From: Aliishimia ponticola
GTDB lineage: Bacteria > Pseudomonadota > Alphaproteobacteria > Rhodobacterales > Rhodobacteraceae
Direction of reading: 5' to 3'
DNA length: 64,000 nt
NCBI RefSeq assembly: GCF_004803475.1
Contig: NZ_SRKY01000006.1
Span: 62,001 to 126,000 of the forward strand
Made by a program: the position numbers and the translations under genes. The notes under the pieces are model-generated. The model worked only from the letters and a program-made list of their open reading frames with translations. It was not told where the DNA came from and did no database searches. Positions 15,449 to 24,120 of this stretch are shown piece after piece. Positions within the stretch are counted from its first letter, which is position 1. Every line of letters starts with the position of its first letter.

Positions 15449-16728
15449 GCTGGCTCCATCAGGTAATCGAGTTCGGAATAGGCCGGAAGGGTCCGGTCAA
15501 TGGGGCTGCCCCCGCGCAGGACGATGCGGTCCGATTGCGGGCGGGCGAAAAGCTCTGTCCAGTTGCGGGCATTGCAGATCACCAGATCGGCCGGGGCGCC
15601 GGGTGCAAGGCTGGGCGCGTCGAACCCGCAGGCCTCGGCAGGGTTGGTCAGGAAGGCGTGGGTCCAATCCGGGTCCGAGTGGTCCAGATGGCCGATGCGG
15701 GTCGCTTCGCGCATCACCTCGATCATGTCCATATCGCCATAGGCATAGAACGGATCGCGCGTGTTGTCGGAGGAGAAAGAGACCGAAATCCCCCGCGCCT
15801 TCATCTCGTGCACCAGCGTGATCCCCCGGCCACGCGGGGTACGTGCGCCGTGGCGGTCCTGTAGGTACAGGTTGCACATCGGCAGGCTCACCACTTTCAG
15901 CCCCGCTTTCGCAACCAGATCCAGCGTCGCCTGTGCGTCCGCGTCTTCCATCACGGAAAGCGAGCATAGATGCCCGACCGTGACCTTGCCGGAAAAGCCG
16001 GTGGCGATGGCTGACTGCGCGATGTCCTTGAGCGTGTTCACGCTGGGGTCCATCGTTTCGTCCACGTGGAAATCCAGGTCCAACCCGCGCGCCTCGGCGG
16101 CAGCGAAATAGGCGGCGATTTCCTTCGCCTGATCGGGACCAGGATAGGTGCAAGACCCAAGTATCCCGTTATGGCGGGCGACCAGATCGGCACATTCATC
16201 CAGCGCCGCCTGATCTTGTGCCAGATCCGATCCGGTCAGCGCCGCCGCCTGAAGCGTGATCCGCCCCGCCCATTCGTCGCGCAATTCCGCGAAAACCGGC
16301 CAGGAACGGCCGACGTCTTCGGTGCCGCCAAAATAGTCCAGATGGGTGCGGATCGCCCGCGTTCCATGGGCATAGGCCGAGCGAAGAGCAAAGCTCATCC
16401 TTGGTTTCAGATCGTCCCTGTCCCAGCGCCCGACCTTGTCGGCACCGACCGCATTGATCGCGCCATCAAAGGTGCCGTCGGGGTTCGGCGTGCGCCCCCC
16501 GATCTGCGCCTTGTCCAGATGGGTGTGCATATCCACGAAGGCGGGGAAAACCATCGCGCCGCCCATATCCATCGTGTGATCGGCGGCCAGATCATTGCCC
16601 GCGATACGGCCCTCTGACACGGTCAAATCCATGCGCGTCAAGCTGCCCGTTGCGCCCACAAGGCAGGAAGGAGCAGACACGTCTTTGAACCGGATGACGC
16701 CGGCATCGGGCAGAGCCTTAAAATCCAT
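15445..16728 (-). CDS. Amidohydrolase, cytosine deaminase (CodA/AtzC)-like
   Basis: A 427-residue metal-dependent hydrolase. Metal and catalytic motifs follow the CodA subgroup: VDMHTHLDKA (about 66-75), LDFHVDETMDP (about 206-216), TVGHLCSL (about 241-248) and SFSSDNTRDPFYAYGDMDM (about 307-325). This subgroup deaminates or hydrolyses cytosine, isocytosine and s-triazine compounds. With the NitT/TauT importer just upstream, a nitrogen-heterocycle or cyclic-amide substrate is likely, but the exact one is unknown. Confidence 0.82.
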   Translation of the reverse strand: MDFKALPDAGVIRFKDVSAPSCLVGATGSLTRMDLTVSEGRIAGNDLAADHTMDMGGAMVFPAFVDMHTHLDKAQIGGRTPNPDGTFDGAINAVGADKVGRWDRDDLKPRMSFALRSAYAHGTRAIRTHLDYFGGTEDVGRSWPVFAELRDEWAGRITLQAAALTGSDLAQDQAALDECADLVARHNGILGSCTYPGPDQAKEIAAYFAAAEARGLDLDFHVDETMDPSVNTLKDIAQSAIATGFSGKVTVGHLCSLSVMEDADAQATLDLVAKAGLKVVSLPMCNLYLQDRHGARTPRGRGITLVHEMKARGISVSFSSDNTRDPFYAYGDMDMIEVMREATRIGHLDHSDPDWTHAFLTNPAEACGFDAPSLAPGAPADLVICNARNWTELFARPQSDRIVLRGGSPIDRTLPAYSELDYLMEPA

Positions 16729-16732
16729 GAAC

Positions 16733-17629
16733 TTATTCCCGTTTCAACGCAGATTCATGCCACTTGCGTAGGGCAAGGTGCGAGATCAGCGATGTCGTCG
16801 CGTAAATCACCACGCCCGTCACCGCGATCAGGATCAGCGCGGCGAACATGCGTGGTATCTGCAGACGATACCCCGCCTCGAGGATACGGAATGCAAGCCC
16901 AGTTCCGATGCCCCCAGTGCCCGCCACATATTCAGCCACAACTGCCCCGATCAGCGCAAGCCCCCCCGCGATCTTGAGACCCCCAAGGAAATAGGGCAGC
17001 GCGGATGGCAGTTGCAGATAGCGCAGGCGTTGCCAGCGGTTCGCCTTGTAGATCGTCATCAGATCCTGAAGGTTGTGATCGGCGGATTTCAGACCCAGCG
17101 TGGTATTGGCGAGGATCGGGAAGAACGCCACGATCCATGCGCATAGCAACAGCCCGATCATCCGGCTTTCGATATAGATGAAGATCAGCGGTGCGATCGA
17201 CACGATCGGTGTCACTTGCAGGATGACGGCAAAGGGCGAAAACGACATTTCCGCAAAGCGCGAAAGCGAGAATAGAACCGCCAACCCCACCCCGCCGATT
17301 ACCGCAACCGCAAGGGCCATGCCCGTGATCTGCAACGTGATGAGCAGCGATTGCGACAGAGTGCCCCAATCCTTGATCAACGTCGACAGCACCAGACCGG
17401 GGCGCGGCAGGATGTAGGGTTCGATGTCATTCCAGACAACAAGGCGGTCCCAGTACCAGATCGCCAACGCCAGAATGGCAAGCGGCACGATGTACTTGGC
17501 CACTTCCTCGATCCGCTTGCGGCGGGCGCGGCGCTCTTCATCGGCGTCGAAAAGCGGGCCAGTCCCGCGGCCCTCGCACATCGGGGTCTGCGGGGTGGCG
17601 GCGCTGTCTGCTGGATCTACGGCCATCAT
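16733..17629 (-). CDS. ABC transporter permease, NitT/TauT family
   Basis: Start at ATG 17629, overlapping the ATPase stop as ATGA; longer readings upstream lie within the ATPase gene. A long hydrophilic N-terminus is followed by about six membrane helices and the EAA-type loop QDLMTIYKANRWQRLRYLQL, the contact with the ATPase. The family (SsuC/TauC/ThiX-like) imports sulfonates, nitrate, thiamine precursors or other small N/S compounds. It works with the ATPase (17626-18441) and binding protein (18446-19438). Confidence 0.88.
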   Translation of the reverse strand: MMAVDPADSAATPQTPMCEGRGTGPLFDADEERRARRKRIEEVAKYIVPLAILALAIWYWDRLVVWNDIEPYILPRPGLVLSTLIKDWGTLSQSLLITLQITGMALAVAVIGGVGLAVLFSLSRFAEMSFSPFAVILQVTPIVSIAPLIFIYIESRMIGLLLCAWIVAFFPILANTTLGLKSADHNLQDLMTIYKANRWQRLRYLQLPSALPYFLGGLKIAGGLALIGAVVAEYVAGTGGIGTGLAFRILEAGYRLQIPRMFAALILIAVTGVVIYATTSLISHLALRKWHESALKRE

Positions 17630-18441
17630 TCTGCCATCTCCGGTTGGCCCGCGTGCAATGTGCCATGAAGCGCATCGGATGCCTCGCGGGCGATCTCGCC
17701 ATACTGGGGGGCGATCCGCCATTCCAATCCGCGCGGATAGGGCTCGTCCACCGTGATTTCCTTGATGACCCTGCCGGGCCGCGCTGCCATGACCAGTATC
17801 CGGTCAGACAGGAAGACGCTTTCAAAGACCGAGTGGGTGACGAAGATCACCGTTGCGCCGGTCTTGGCCCGCAGCGCCAGAAGATCGTCGTTCAATTTCT
17901 GGCGCGTAATCTCGTCCAGTGCCGCGAACGGTTCATCCATCAGGATCAACCGGGGCCGTGTGACCAGCGCCCGCGCGATGGAAACCCGCATTTTCATGCC
18001 GCCGGACAACTCGCGCGGGTAGCTGTCGTGGAACTTCTCCAGCCCGACAAGGGCCAGCGCCTCGAACACCTTGTCCTTTACGGATTTGAAGGACTGTCCG
18101 CGCAGCCGGAAGGGCAACCAGACATTCTGCGCCACCGTGGCCCACGGCATCAGCGTGGGTTCCTGAAACACGACGCCAAGGTCGCCAGCGCCTTGACCGC
18201 CGACCCATTCGATCTTGCCCAATGTCGGCGGCATCAGCCCTGCGATCAGCCGCAGGGCCGTGGATTTGCCGCACCCGGATGGCCCGAGCAAAGAGATGAA
18301 ATCCCCCTCCCGGACCGTCAGGGACATACGGCGCAGCGCAGCAACCTGACCGCCGAAGGTCTTGTCGACCTCGCGCATGTGCAGGATTGGCGCGCGCTCG
18401 GACAGGGGCGCTGTCATCGGGTCTGCTTCGGACATTGTCAC
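17626..18441 (-). CDS. ABC transporter ATP-binding protein, NitT/TauT family
   Basis: A 271-residue nucleotide-binding subunit with Walker A LLGPSGCGKST, Q-loop FQEPTLMPWATV, signature ELSGGMKMRVS, Walker B RLILMDEPFAALD and H-loop VTHSVFE. It resembles SsuB/TauB/ThiZ ATPases. The start is 4 nt after the binding-protein stop, and the stop overlaps the permease start. Confidence 0.9.
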   Translation of the reverse strand: MTMSEADPMTAPLSERAPILHMREVDKTFGGQVAALRRMSLTVREGDFISLLGPSGCGKSTALRLIAGLMPPTLGKIEWVGGQGAGDLGVVFQEPTLMPWATVAQNVWLPFRLRGQSFKSVKDKVFEALALVGLEKFHDSYPRELSGGMKMRVSIARALVTRPRLILMDEPFAALDEITRQKLNDDLLALRAKTGATVIFVTHSVFESVFLSDRILVMAARPGRVIKEITVDEPYPRGLEWRIAPQYGEIAREASDALHGTLHAGQPEMAE

Positions 18442-18445
18442 CAGT

Positions 18446-19438
18446 TTACTCTGGCCGCAGGTCCATACCGAGTCCCTTGTTGATAAAGGTCAGGTCATAG
18501 GCCTTGGCGTAGTCCACGCCCTCGGGCAGAACGCCCGCCTCGACCATCGTGTCATAGAATTGCTTGGACCGCTCTTCCGTCATCGCACCGATGCCCAGTT
18601 CCAGCGTGTCGCCACTGTCAACGATCCCGTGTTCCAGCATCGCCTTGATCGCAAAGTCGATCTTGTCCTGCGTCATGTCCGGGTTATCGGCAAGGATCAA
18701 GTCATTGGCCGCCGAATTGTCGCCGTAGATGTAGTTGTACCAGCCAAGGATGGACCCTTCGACAAAGCATTTCACGACCTCGGGCTGCTGTTCGACAACA
18801 TCCAGCTTGGTCTGGATCGTCGTGGAATAGCCGGAATACCCAGCATCCGCGATCAGCCAGACATCGGGGGCCCAGCCTGTTTCCTTTTCAATCGCGTAGG
18901 GTTCGGACGACAGATAGCCCTGCTGCGCGCTGTCCTTGTTCACAAGGAACGGGGCGGAATTGAACGTATAGGGCTGGCGCTGCGCGTCGTTGAAGCCATA
19001 GGCCGCCTTCATCCATTCGTAATAGGCGACCGCGTCCTGCACGATCATCGTCAGGTCCGTCATCTGGTCAAAGCTGGACACTTTGCCCGGATGGGTCATC
19101 AGCACCTGCGGGTCTTTCTGGAACGACGCCATCACATTGACGATCGGCAGACCTTCCTGCACCGCGAAATAGGCATCAAGATGCCCGCCCATGTAAAAGT
19201 CGATCCGGCCTGCCAGCATCATCGCCTGATTGTTCACCTGCGGGCCACCGGGCAGGATGCTGACATCCAGACCACAGGCGGCATAGGTGCCATCCGCGAC
19301 CGACTGGTAGAAACCGCCATGCTCCGCTTGGGCAACCCAATTGGTGCCGAAGGTCACAGGGGTCAGATCCTGAGCGAAACTAGTCTGTCCGGTGAAGGAC
19401 AGGGCGACGGCAGAAAGGGCTAGAGCGCGGTTGATCAT
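18446..19438 (-). CDS. ABC transporter substrate-binding protein, NMT1/ThiY/SsuA-like
   Basis: Start at ATG 19438 (ribosome site GAGGA; the next ATG upstream at 19495 lacks one). A signal peptide ends near SFAQD (about residue 22). The mature protein follows the NMT1/ThiY pattern: TPVTFGTNWVAQAEHGGFYQ near the N-terminus and GRIDFYMGGHLDAYFAVQEG further on. It captures the substrate in the periplasm for the adjacent permease and ATPase. It is the first gene of the eight-gene operon, so substrate import and breakdown are probably co-induced. Confidence 0.88.
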   Translation of the reverse strand: MINRALALSAVALSFTGQTSFAQDLTPVTFGTNWVAQAEHGGFYQSVADGTYAACGLDVSILPGGPQVNNQAMMLAGRIDFYMGGHLDAYFAVQEGLPIVNVMASFQKDPQVLMTHPGKVSSFDQMTDLTMIVQDAVAYYEWMKAAYGFNDAQRQPYTFNSAPFLVNKDSAQQGYLSSEPYAIEKETGWAPDVWLIADAGYSGYSTTIQTKLDVVEQQPEVVKCFVEGSILGWYNYIYGDNSAANDLILADNPDMTQDKIDFAIKAMLEHGIVDSGDTLELGIGAMTEERSKQFYDTMVEAGVLPEGVDYAKAYDLTFINKGLGMDLRPE

Positions 19439-19746
19439 ATCATCCTCAAGAGTGTTGACCGTCGAAGCCTCGCCGTGCCGCGCCGTACTTCTCAAGGGGG
19501 GTTAACGATAGTTTTGGACGCGCGGTCGCGGAGCGCCAAATCGGAAGGCGATTAAGTAGGCGCTTGTTCGAAATTTGGGCGGTTTTTGTCTGCGATCTGC
19601 CTGCAAAGGATGCAACCTAGACAAGATGTCGCCCGAATCTGCCTATGCTTCGCACAAGGGGCGCACCTGGACGTTTCGCTGGCATTGTGGCCGCCAGCCC
19701 CGGTTTTAACCAAGATACGGCAGCACTGCGCCGCGGCACGCCGGGT
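19439..19746. other. Intergenic region upstream of the NitT/TauT operon
   Basis: About 308 nt between the binding-protein start and the end of moaE. It must contain the promoter of the minus-strand operon and the 3' end of moaE. I saw no convincing coding frame, riboswitch core or strong terminator here. Confidence 0.5.
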
Positions 19747-20190
19747 TTACCAGCGGCTCAGGGCGTCTTCGTCATCATCCTTAGACTGCACCCAGTCAGA
19801 GGCCCCGTCACGGGTGATCTCGCGCTTCCAGAATGGCGCGCGGGACTTCAGGAAATCCATCAGAAACTCGGCCGCATCAAACGCATCCTTGCGATGCCGC
19901 GCGGCGGTGGCGACCATCATGATCATGTCGCCCGGCTCCATCCGACCGTGGCGATGAATGACCAGCACGTCCTCCAACGCCCAACGTTTGCGCGCCTGCT
20001 CTGCAAAACCGGTCAACTGGCTTTCGGTCATGCCGGGATAGTGTTCGATCTCCATCGCCAGCAGCCCGGCATCGGTGTCGCGGACAATCCCGGTGAAGGT
20101 CACGACCGCGCCCGACGCCGATTGCCGCGCGGCAAAGCCTTGCGCCTCGGCACCGAAATCGAACGGGTCTGCCAATACGCGGATATCCAC
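19747..20190 (-). CDS. moaE: Molybdopterin synthase catalytic subunit
   Basis: With MoaD, inserts sulfur into cyclic pyranopterin to make molybdopterin. The 147-residue protein shows the family pattern GAVVTFTGIVRD (about 27-38), an LEIEHYPGM-like segment (MEIEHYPGMTE) and VIHRHGRMEPGD, followed by HRKDAFDAAEFLMDFLKSRA and the catalytic-lysine region PFWKRE. It is the last gene in the uvrC-pgsA-moaD-moaE group, 3 nt after moaD. Confidence 0.93.
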   Translation of the reverse strand: MDIRVLADPFDFGAEAQGFAARQSASGAVVTFTGIVRDTDAGLLAMEIEHYPGMTESQLTGFAEQARKRWALEDVLVIHRHGRMEPGDMIMMVATAARHRKDAFDAAEFLMDFLKSRAPFWKREITRDGASDWVQSKDDDEDALSRW

Positions 20191-20193
20191 GGC

Positions 20194-20439
20194 TCAGCCC
20201 CCGGTCATGGGCGGAAAGAACGCAACCTCGCGCACGCCGTCCAGCGGGGCGTCAAAATCGCTGAGTTCCTGATCCAAGGCGACGCGCAGCGCGCTGAGAT
20301 CCTCGAACGCCATGGCGTAACGCTCCTCGCGGGCGCGCAGTTCCTCGACAAGCTCCGCCACTGTTGCGGCGTTGGTCTCAACCCGCTCTTTCGGCAGGCC
20401 GATGCGTTCCCGGACCCATGCGAAATACAGAACATCCAT
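20194..20439 (-). CDS. moaD: Molybdopterin synthase sulfur carrier subunit
   Basis: An 81-residue ubiquitin-like protein ending in the essential Gly-Gly (FFPPMTGG), the site of thiocarboxylation. Start at ATG 20439, which shares one base with the pgsA stop (TGATG); longer readings lie inside pgsA. It begins MDVLYFAWVRERIGLP and works with MoaE encoded next. Confidence 0.92.
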   Translation of the reverse strand: MDVLYFAWVRERIGLPKERVETNAATVAELVEELRAREERYAMAFEDLSALRVALDQELSDFDAPLDGVREVAFFPPMTGG

Positions 20440-21104
20440 CACGCTGTCTCCTTCAGGAAAGGCATCGCTTTGCGGAAGTAATCCCAACCGGTTATCGCCG
20501 TCAGCCCCGCTGCCACCCAAAGCAGCGTCAGCCCGATGCGACCGGACCATTCCATTGCCGACAGCTTCCAGCCAAGCCCCTGCGTGTCTTCCACCGCGCC
20601 CAGAAGCATATCCGCGATCATCTGATCATCCATGCCCCAGGTGGAGGCCGTCAGATAGTGTTCGAACACCCCTTGGGAAAACAGAACCGCGATTGCCAGC
20701 ATCTGAACCGTGGTTTTCCATTTCGCCAGCTGCGTCACCTTCAGCGTCCCGGCCACATCGCCAAGAAACTCGCGCAGGCCGGATACGAACACCTCGCGGA
20801 AGAGGATCAGCGTCGCGGGCAGCACCAGCCACGGCGTCATGGTCGAATAACCAAGTATCACCGCCAGCGCGATCACGACCATCGCCTTGTCCGCAATCGG
20901 GTCAAGCATGGCGCCGATCTTGGTTTCCTGTTTCCACGTGCGGGCGAGATAGCCATCGAACCAGTCGGTTATCGCCGCGCCAAGAAACAGGAATAGCGCG
21001 AAGAAATCCGCGTAAGGCCGCGTGAAGTAAAGGAAAATCACCGCCACAAGGGGCGCTGCAAGAAGTCGCAAGGCGGTCAGGATATTTGGTAAATTCCACG
21101 TCAT
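20439..21104 (-). CDS. pgsA: CDP-diacylglycerol--glycerol-3-phosphate 3-phosphatidyltransferase
   Basis: Membrane enzyme of phosphatidylglycerol synthesis. The CDP-alcohol phosphotransferase signature is complete: DGYLARTWKQETKIGAMLD followed by PIADK (DG-x2-AR-x8-G-x3-D-x3-D, about residues 49-71). Several hydrophobic segments follow. 221 residues, a little longer than E. coli PgsA, with an insertion near DDQMIADMLLGAVED. It lies between uvrC and moaD. Confidence 0.92.
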   Translation of the reverse strand: MTWNLPNILTALRLLAAPLVAVIFLYFTRPYADFFALFLFLGAAITDWFDGYLARTWKQETKIGAMLDPIADKAMVVIALAVILGYSTMTPWLVLPATLILFREVFVSGLREFLGDVAGTLKVTQLAKWKTTVQMLAIAVLFSQGVFEHYLTASTWGMDDQMIADMLLGAVEDTQGLGWKLSAMEWSGRIGLTLLWVAAGLTAITGWDYFRKAMPFLKETA

Positions 21105-21164
21105 CGCCGTGACCCTAATGCGCGCGCAGACCGAGCGAAAGCACCATTTCGCATAGCAGGCGGA

Positions 21165-23027
21165 TCACCCGCCCTCATGAAAGAAGGCGTATATCTTTTC
21201 CGCCAGCGCCTCGGACACGCCGCCCACCGCCTTCAGGTCGGCCAGATTGGCGCGGCTCACCGCCTTGGCCGATCCGAAATGCGCCAGCAAGGCCCGTTTG
21301 CGCGCGGCGCCCACGCCCGGAATTTCGTCCAACGGGGTGGCGGCGACTGCCTTGGCGCGTTTGGCCCGGTGCGTTCCGATGGCAAAGCGGTGCGCCTCGT
21401 CGCGCAGACGCTGGATGAAGTACAGCACCGGATCGTTATGGCGCAGCGCAAAGGGCCGCGCCCCGGTGCGATAGAATTCCTCTTTCCCGGCATCGCGGTC
21501 CACGCCCTTGGCCACACCGACCATGGGGATGTCCTCGACCCCGTATTCACTCATGATCTCGGCCACCGCACTGACCTGCCCCGCCCCGCCATCAATCAGC
21601 AACAGATCCGGCCACAGGCCTTTCTGGCGCTCCGGGTCTTCCTTCAGCAACCGTTTGAAGCGGCGCGTCAGCACCTCTTTCATCATCCCGAAGTCATCGC
21701 CGGGCGTCAGATCATCGCCCTTGATGTTGAACTTGCGGTACTGGTTTTTCATGTAGCCTTCCGGGCCCGCGACGATCATCGCGCCGACAGCGTTCGTGCC
21801 CTGGATGTGGCTGTTGTCATAGACCTCGATGCGCGCGGGCGGGCCTTCCAGTTCAAAGGCCTCCGCCACCCCCCGCAGAAGTTTCGCCTGCGTCGCGGTT
21901 TCCGCCATCTTGCGGGCCAGGCTTTCGCGGGCATTGCGCAGCGCGCTATCCACCAGTTCCGCCTTTTCGCCGCGCTGGGGCACCAGCAGTTCAACCTTGC
22001 GGCCCAGTTTCTCGGACAGGGCTTGCGCCATCAGGTCGGGGTTCTCGATCCCGTTCGACAGGATCACCTGACGCGGCGGATCCTTGCTGTCATAAAACTG
22101 GCCAAGGAACGCCTCCATCGCTTCAGCATTGTCCACATGCTCGCCCACACGCGGGTAGAAGTCGCGGTTGCCCCAGTTCTGGCCGGCGCGGATGAAGAAC
22201 ACCTGCACACAGGCCTGCCCGCCTTCCATGTGCAGCGCGACGATATCGGCCTCTGTCACGGTGCGCGGGTTGATCCCCTGCGCGGTCTGCACGCTGGTCA
22301 TGGCGCGAATCCGGTCGCGCAAAGCCGCCGCGCGTTCAAATTCCATCTCGTCCGAGGCTTTCTGCATCTCGGCGGCAAGCTTGGCCTGAACATCGGTGGT
22401 CCGCCCTTGCAGGAACCGTTCGGCATCCTGAACGCTGGTAGCGTAATCAGCCTTGGAAATCTTACCCACGCAAGGCGCACTGCACCGCTTGATCTGGTAC
22501 AAGAGGCAGGGGCGCGTGCGACTGTCGAACATCGCGTCCGAGCAATTGCGCAGCAGGAACACCTTTTGCAGTTGGTTCAGCGTTCGCGTGACCGCCCCGG
22601 CGCTGGCGAAGGGGCCGTAATAACTGCCCTTCTCCTTTTTGGCGCCGCGATGCTTCTTGATCTGCGGAAAGTCGGTTTCCTGACTGACAAGGATATTCGG
22701 GAAGGATTTGTCGTCCCGCAGGATCACGTTGTATTTCGGCTTGAGCTGCTTGATCAGGTTCTGCTCAAGCAACAGCGCCTCGGTTTCCGTGCGGGTCGTC
22801 AGGAACATCATCGACGCGGTCTGCGAGATCATCCGCGCGATACGCGGCGAATGGCCCGTGGGCCGGGCATAGTTGGACACCCGCGCCTTCAGATTGCGCG
22901 CCTTTCCCACATAAAGCACCCGGCTCTCGCTATCGAGCATCCGGTACACGCCGGGCGATCCGTCCAGAGATTTCAGGTACCCCGCGATCACTTCGGGGCC
23001 GGTCACGATGTTGGTCATGTCTGCCAT
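21165..23027 (-). CDS. uvrC: Excinuclease ABC subunit C
   Basis: Makes the dual incisions in nucleotide excision repair. The 620-residue protein has the N-terminal GIY-YIG nuclease ([20 protein letters not shown], about 24-43), a UVR/UvrB-binding segment (about 206-240), the RNase H-like nuclease region ([19 protein letters not shown], about 405-423) and C-terminal helix-hairpin-helix motifs ([19 protein letters not shown]). Length and domain order are normal. A 291-nt AT-rich region lies upstream. Confidence 0.95.
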   Translation of the reverse strand: MADMTNIVTGPEVIAGYLKSLDGSPGVYRMLDSESRVLYVGKARNLKARVSNYARPTGHSPRIARMISQTASMMFLTTRTETEALLLEQNLIKQLKPKYNVILRDDKSFPNILVSQETDFPQIKKHRGAKKEKGSYYGPFASAGAVTRTLNQLQKVFLLRNCSDAMFDSRTRPCLLYQIKRCSAPCVGKISKADYATSVQDAERFLQGRTTDVQAKLAAEMQKASDEMEFERAAALRDRIRAMTSVQTAQGINPRTVTEADIVALHMEGGQACVQVFFIRAGQNWGNRDFYPRVGEHVDNAEAMEAFLGQFYDSKDPPRQVILSNGIENPDLMAQALSEKLGRKVELLVPQRGEKAELVDSALRNARESLARKMAETATQAKLLRGVAEAFELEGPPARIEVYDNSHIQGTNAVGAMIVAGPEGYMKNQYRKFNIKGDDLTPGDDFGMMKEVLTRRFKRLLKEDPERQKGLWPDLLLIDGGAGQVSAVAEIMSEYGVEDIPMVGVAKGVDRDAGKEEFYRTGARPFALRHNDPVLYFIQRLRDEAHRFAIGTHRAKRAKAVAATPLDEIPGVGAARKRALLAHFGSAKAVSRANLADLKAVGGVSEALAEKIYAFFHEGG

Positions 23028-23318
23028 GTGCGGAACTTAGCGATTCTTGGTGGCGGCTGCACCGGTTTCTGACCGGGAACAAGGCGAAAGGCATCCACTG
23101 AAACTGTGGATAACCACGTGGGTATTCTTCGGTCAGACGGAAAAATCAATGAAGTTGTAAGCACTTCGCCGATACGCCTAAAATTTAGGCACCCCCGCAA
23201 GACACTGATTTTTCTCCCAAAATTTATGAAGTTTTGGTAAATTGTTGAGAACACAAGGAATTTTGTAACGGATTTGTTAACTATTTCAGCACGGGTGCAC
23301 AAATCTCGCGGGCGTTAA
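23028..23318. other. AT-rich upstream region of uvrC
   Basis: About 291 nt with a sharply more AT-rich composition (23100-23290) than the surroundings. It holds the palindrome at 23176-23190, one perfect DnaA-box-like nonamer (TGTGGATAA, 23105-23113) and a 15-bp near-repeat AAAATNNATGAAGTT at 23142-23156 and 23219-23233. It should contain the uvrC promoter. No supported gene was seen. Confidence 0.5.
23176..23190. repeat. 15-bp palindrome upstream of uvrC
   Basis: GCCTAAAATTTAGGC has perfect 7-bp arms around a central A. It lies about 150 nt before the uvrC start inside the AT-rich spacer, a possible protein-binding site. No regulator is assigned. Confidence 0.4.
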
Positions 23319-24104
23319 TCATTCGACGCCCAGGACATCGGGGGTTTGCCATGCCAGATGCTGCCCGCCATCGACGCACAAAAGTTGTCCCGTAACCCCT
23401 TGGGCATCAAGAAAATACCCTAACGCGCCGGTGATATCCGACGGGTTTGCGCCGCGCTCCAAAACGGTGGCGGCGCGCTGCCGGGCGAAGTGTTCGTCAG
23501 ATTGCCGCGCCCCTTGCAAGGTCGGGCCCGGCCCGATGGCATTGACGCGGATCGCCGGGGCAAGGCCCTGAGCGGCGGTTTGGGTCAGCGCCCAAAGGCC
23601 CATCTTGGCCAGGGTATAGGTGGCGAATTCCGGCGTCAGCTTGCGCACACGCTGGTCAAGCATATTGACGACAAGACCGGTGGCAACGGGTTCTCCCGCC
23701 GCGTCGATATCTGGGGTAAGCCCCTGCGTCGCCATTTGCTGAATCAGCAGGAACGGGCCGCGCAGGTTGGAATTGAAGTGGCGGTCCCAGTTTTCACGCG
23801 TGGCCGTTTCGATCCGGTCGTATTCGAAGATGGAGGCATTGTTCACAAGGCAGGTGATCGGCCCGCCCAGCGCCTTGGCTGCGCGGGGCAGCAGCGATTG
23901 CGTGTCTTCTTCGTCCAGTAGGTCCGCATGAAGCGCCACGGCGTTGCGACCCTTGGCCCGGATACCGTTGGCCACTTCTTCGGCCCCGTCGCGGGAACTG
24001 GCGTAATGCACCGCCACGTCAAAGCCGCGATCCGCTAGGTATTCGGCCATTGCCCGTCCCAGACGTGCCCCTGCCCCGGTCACCAATGCCCTGCGTTCCG
24101 CCAT
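23319..24104 (-). CDS. SDR family oxidoreductase, pteridine-reductase-like
   Basis: A 261-residue short-chain dehydrogenase. The nucleotide-binding motif is LVTGAGARLGRAMAEYL with the Arg typical of NADPH-dependent pteridine reductases (TGxxxRxG). The catalytic region has NNASIFEYD, NMLDQRVRKLTPEFATYTLA and the K of LAKMGLW; RVNAIGPGPTL and VDGGQHLAW complete the fold. The pattern fits the FolM/PTR1-like group (dihydrofolate or dihydromonapterin reduction), but specificity is inferred. Confidence 0.82.
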   Translation of the reverse strand: MAERRALVTGAGARLGRAMAEYLADRGFDVAVHYASSRDGAEEVANGIRAKGRNAVALHADLLDEEDTQSLLPRAAKALGGPITCLVNNASIFEYDRIETATRENWDRHFNSNLRGPFLLIQQMATQGLTPDIDAAGEPVATGLVVNMLDQRVRKLTPEFATYTLAKMGLWALTQTAAQGLAPAIRVNAIGPGPTLQGARQSDEHFARQRAATVLERGANPSDITGALGYFLDAQGVTGQLLCVDGGQHLAWQTPDVLGVE

Positions 24105-24120
24105 GTTCGTCGCCTCGGTT

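Noticed and set aside
19439-19746. Possible riboswitch before the NitT/TauT operon
   Set aside because: Because the importer resembles thiamine-precursor systems, I looked for TPP-riboswitch core sequences and saw none.
21177-23072. A 631-codon open frame opposite uvrC
   Set aside because: uvrC on the minus strand is full-length with all domains. The opposite frame is compositionally an antisense artefact.
23105-23113. DnaA-box-like TGTGGATAA suggesting a replication origin
   Set aside because: There is only one box here (another lies inside the GNAT gene at 7422-7430). No cluster of boxes and no origin-linked genes are present.
23015-23302. A 95-codon minus-strand frame in the uvrC upstream spacer
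   Set aside because: It spans AT-rich non-coding-looking DNA, has no ribosome site and no family resemblance, and overlaps the uvrC start.
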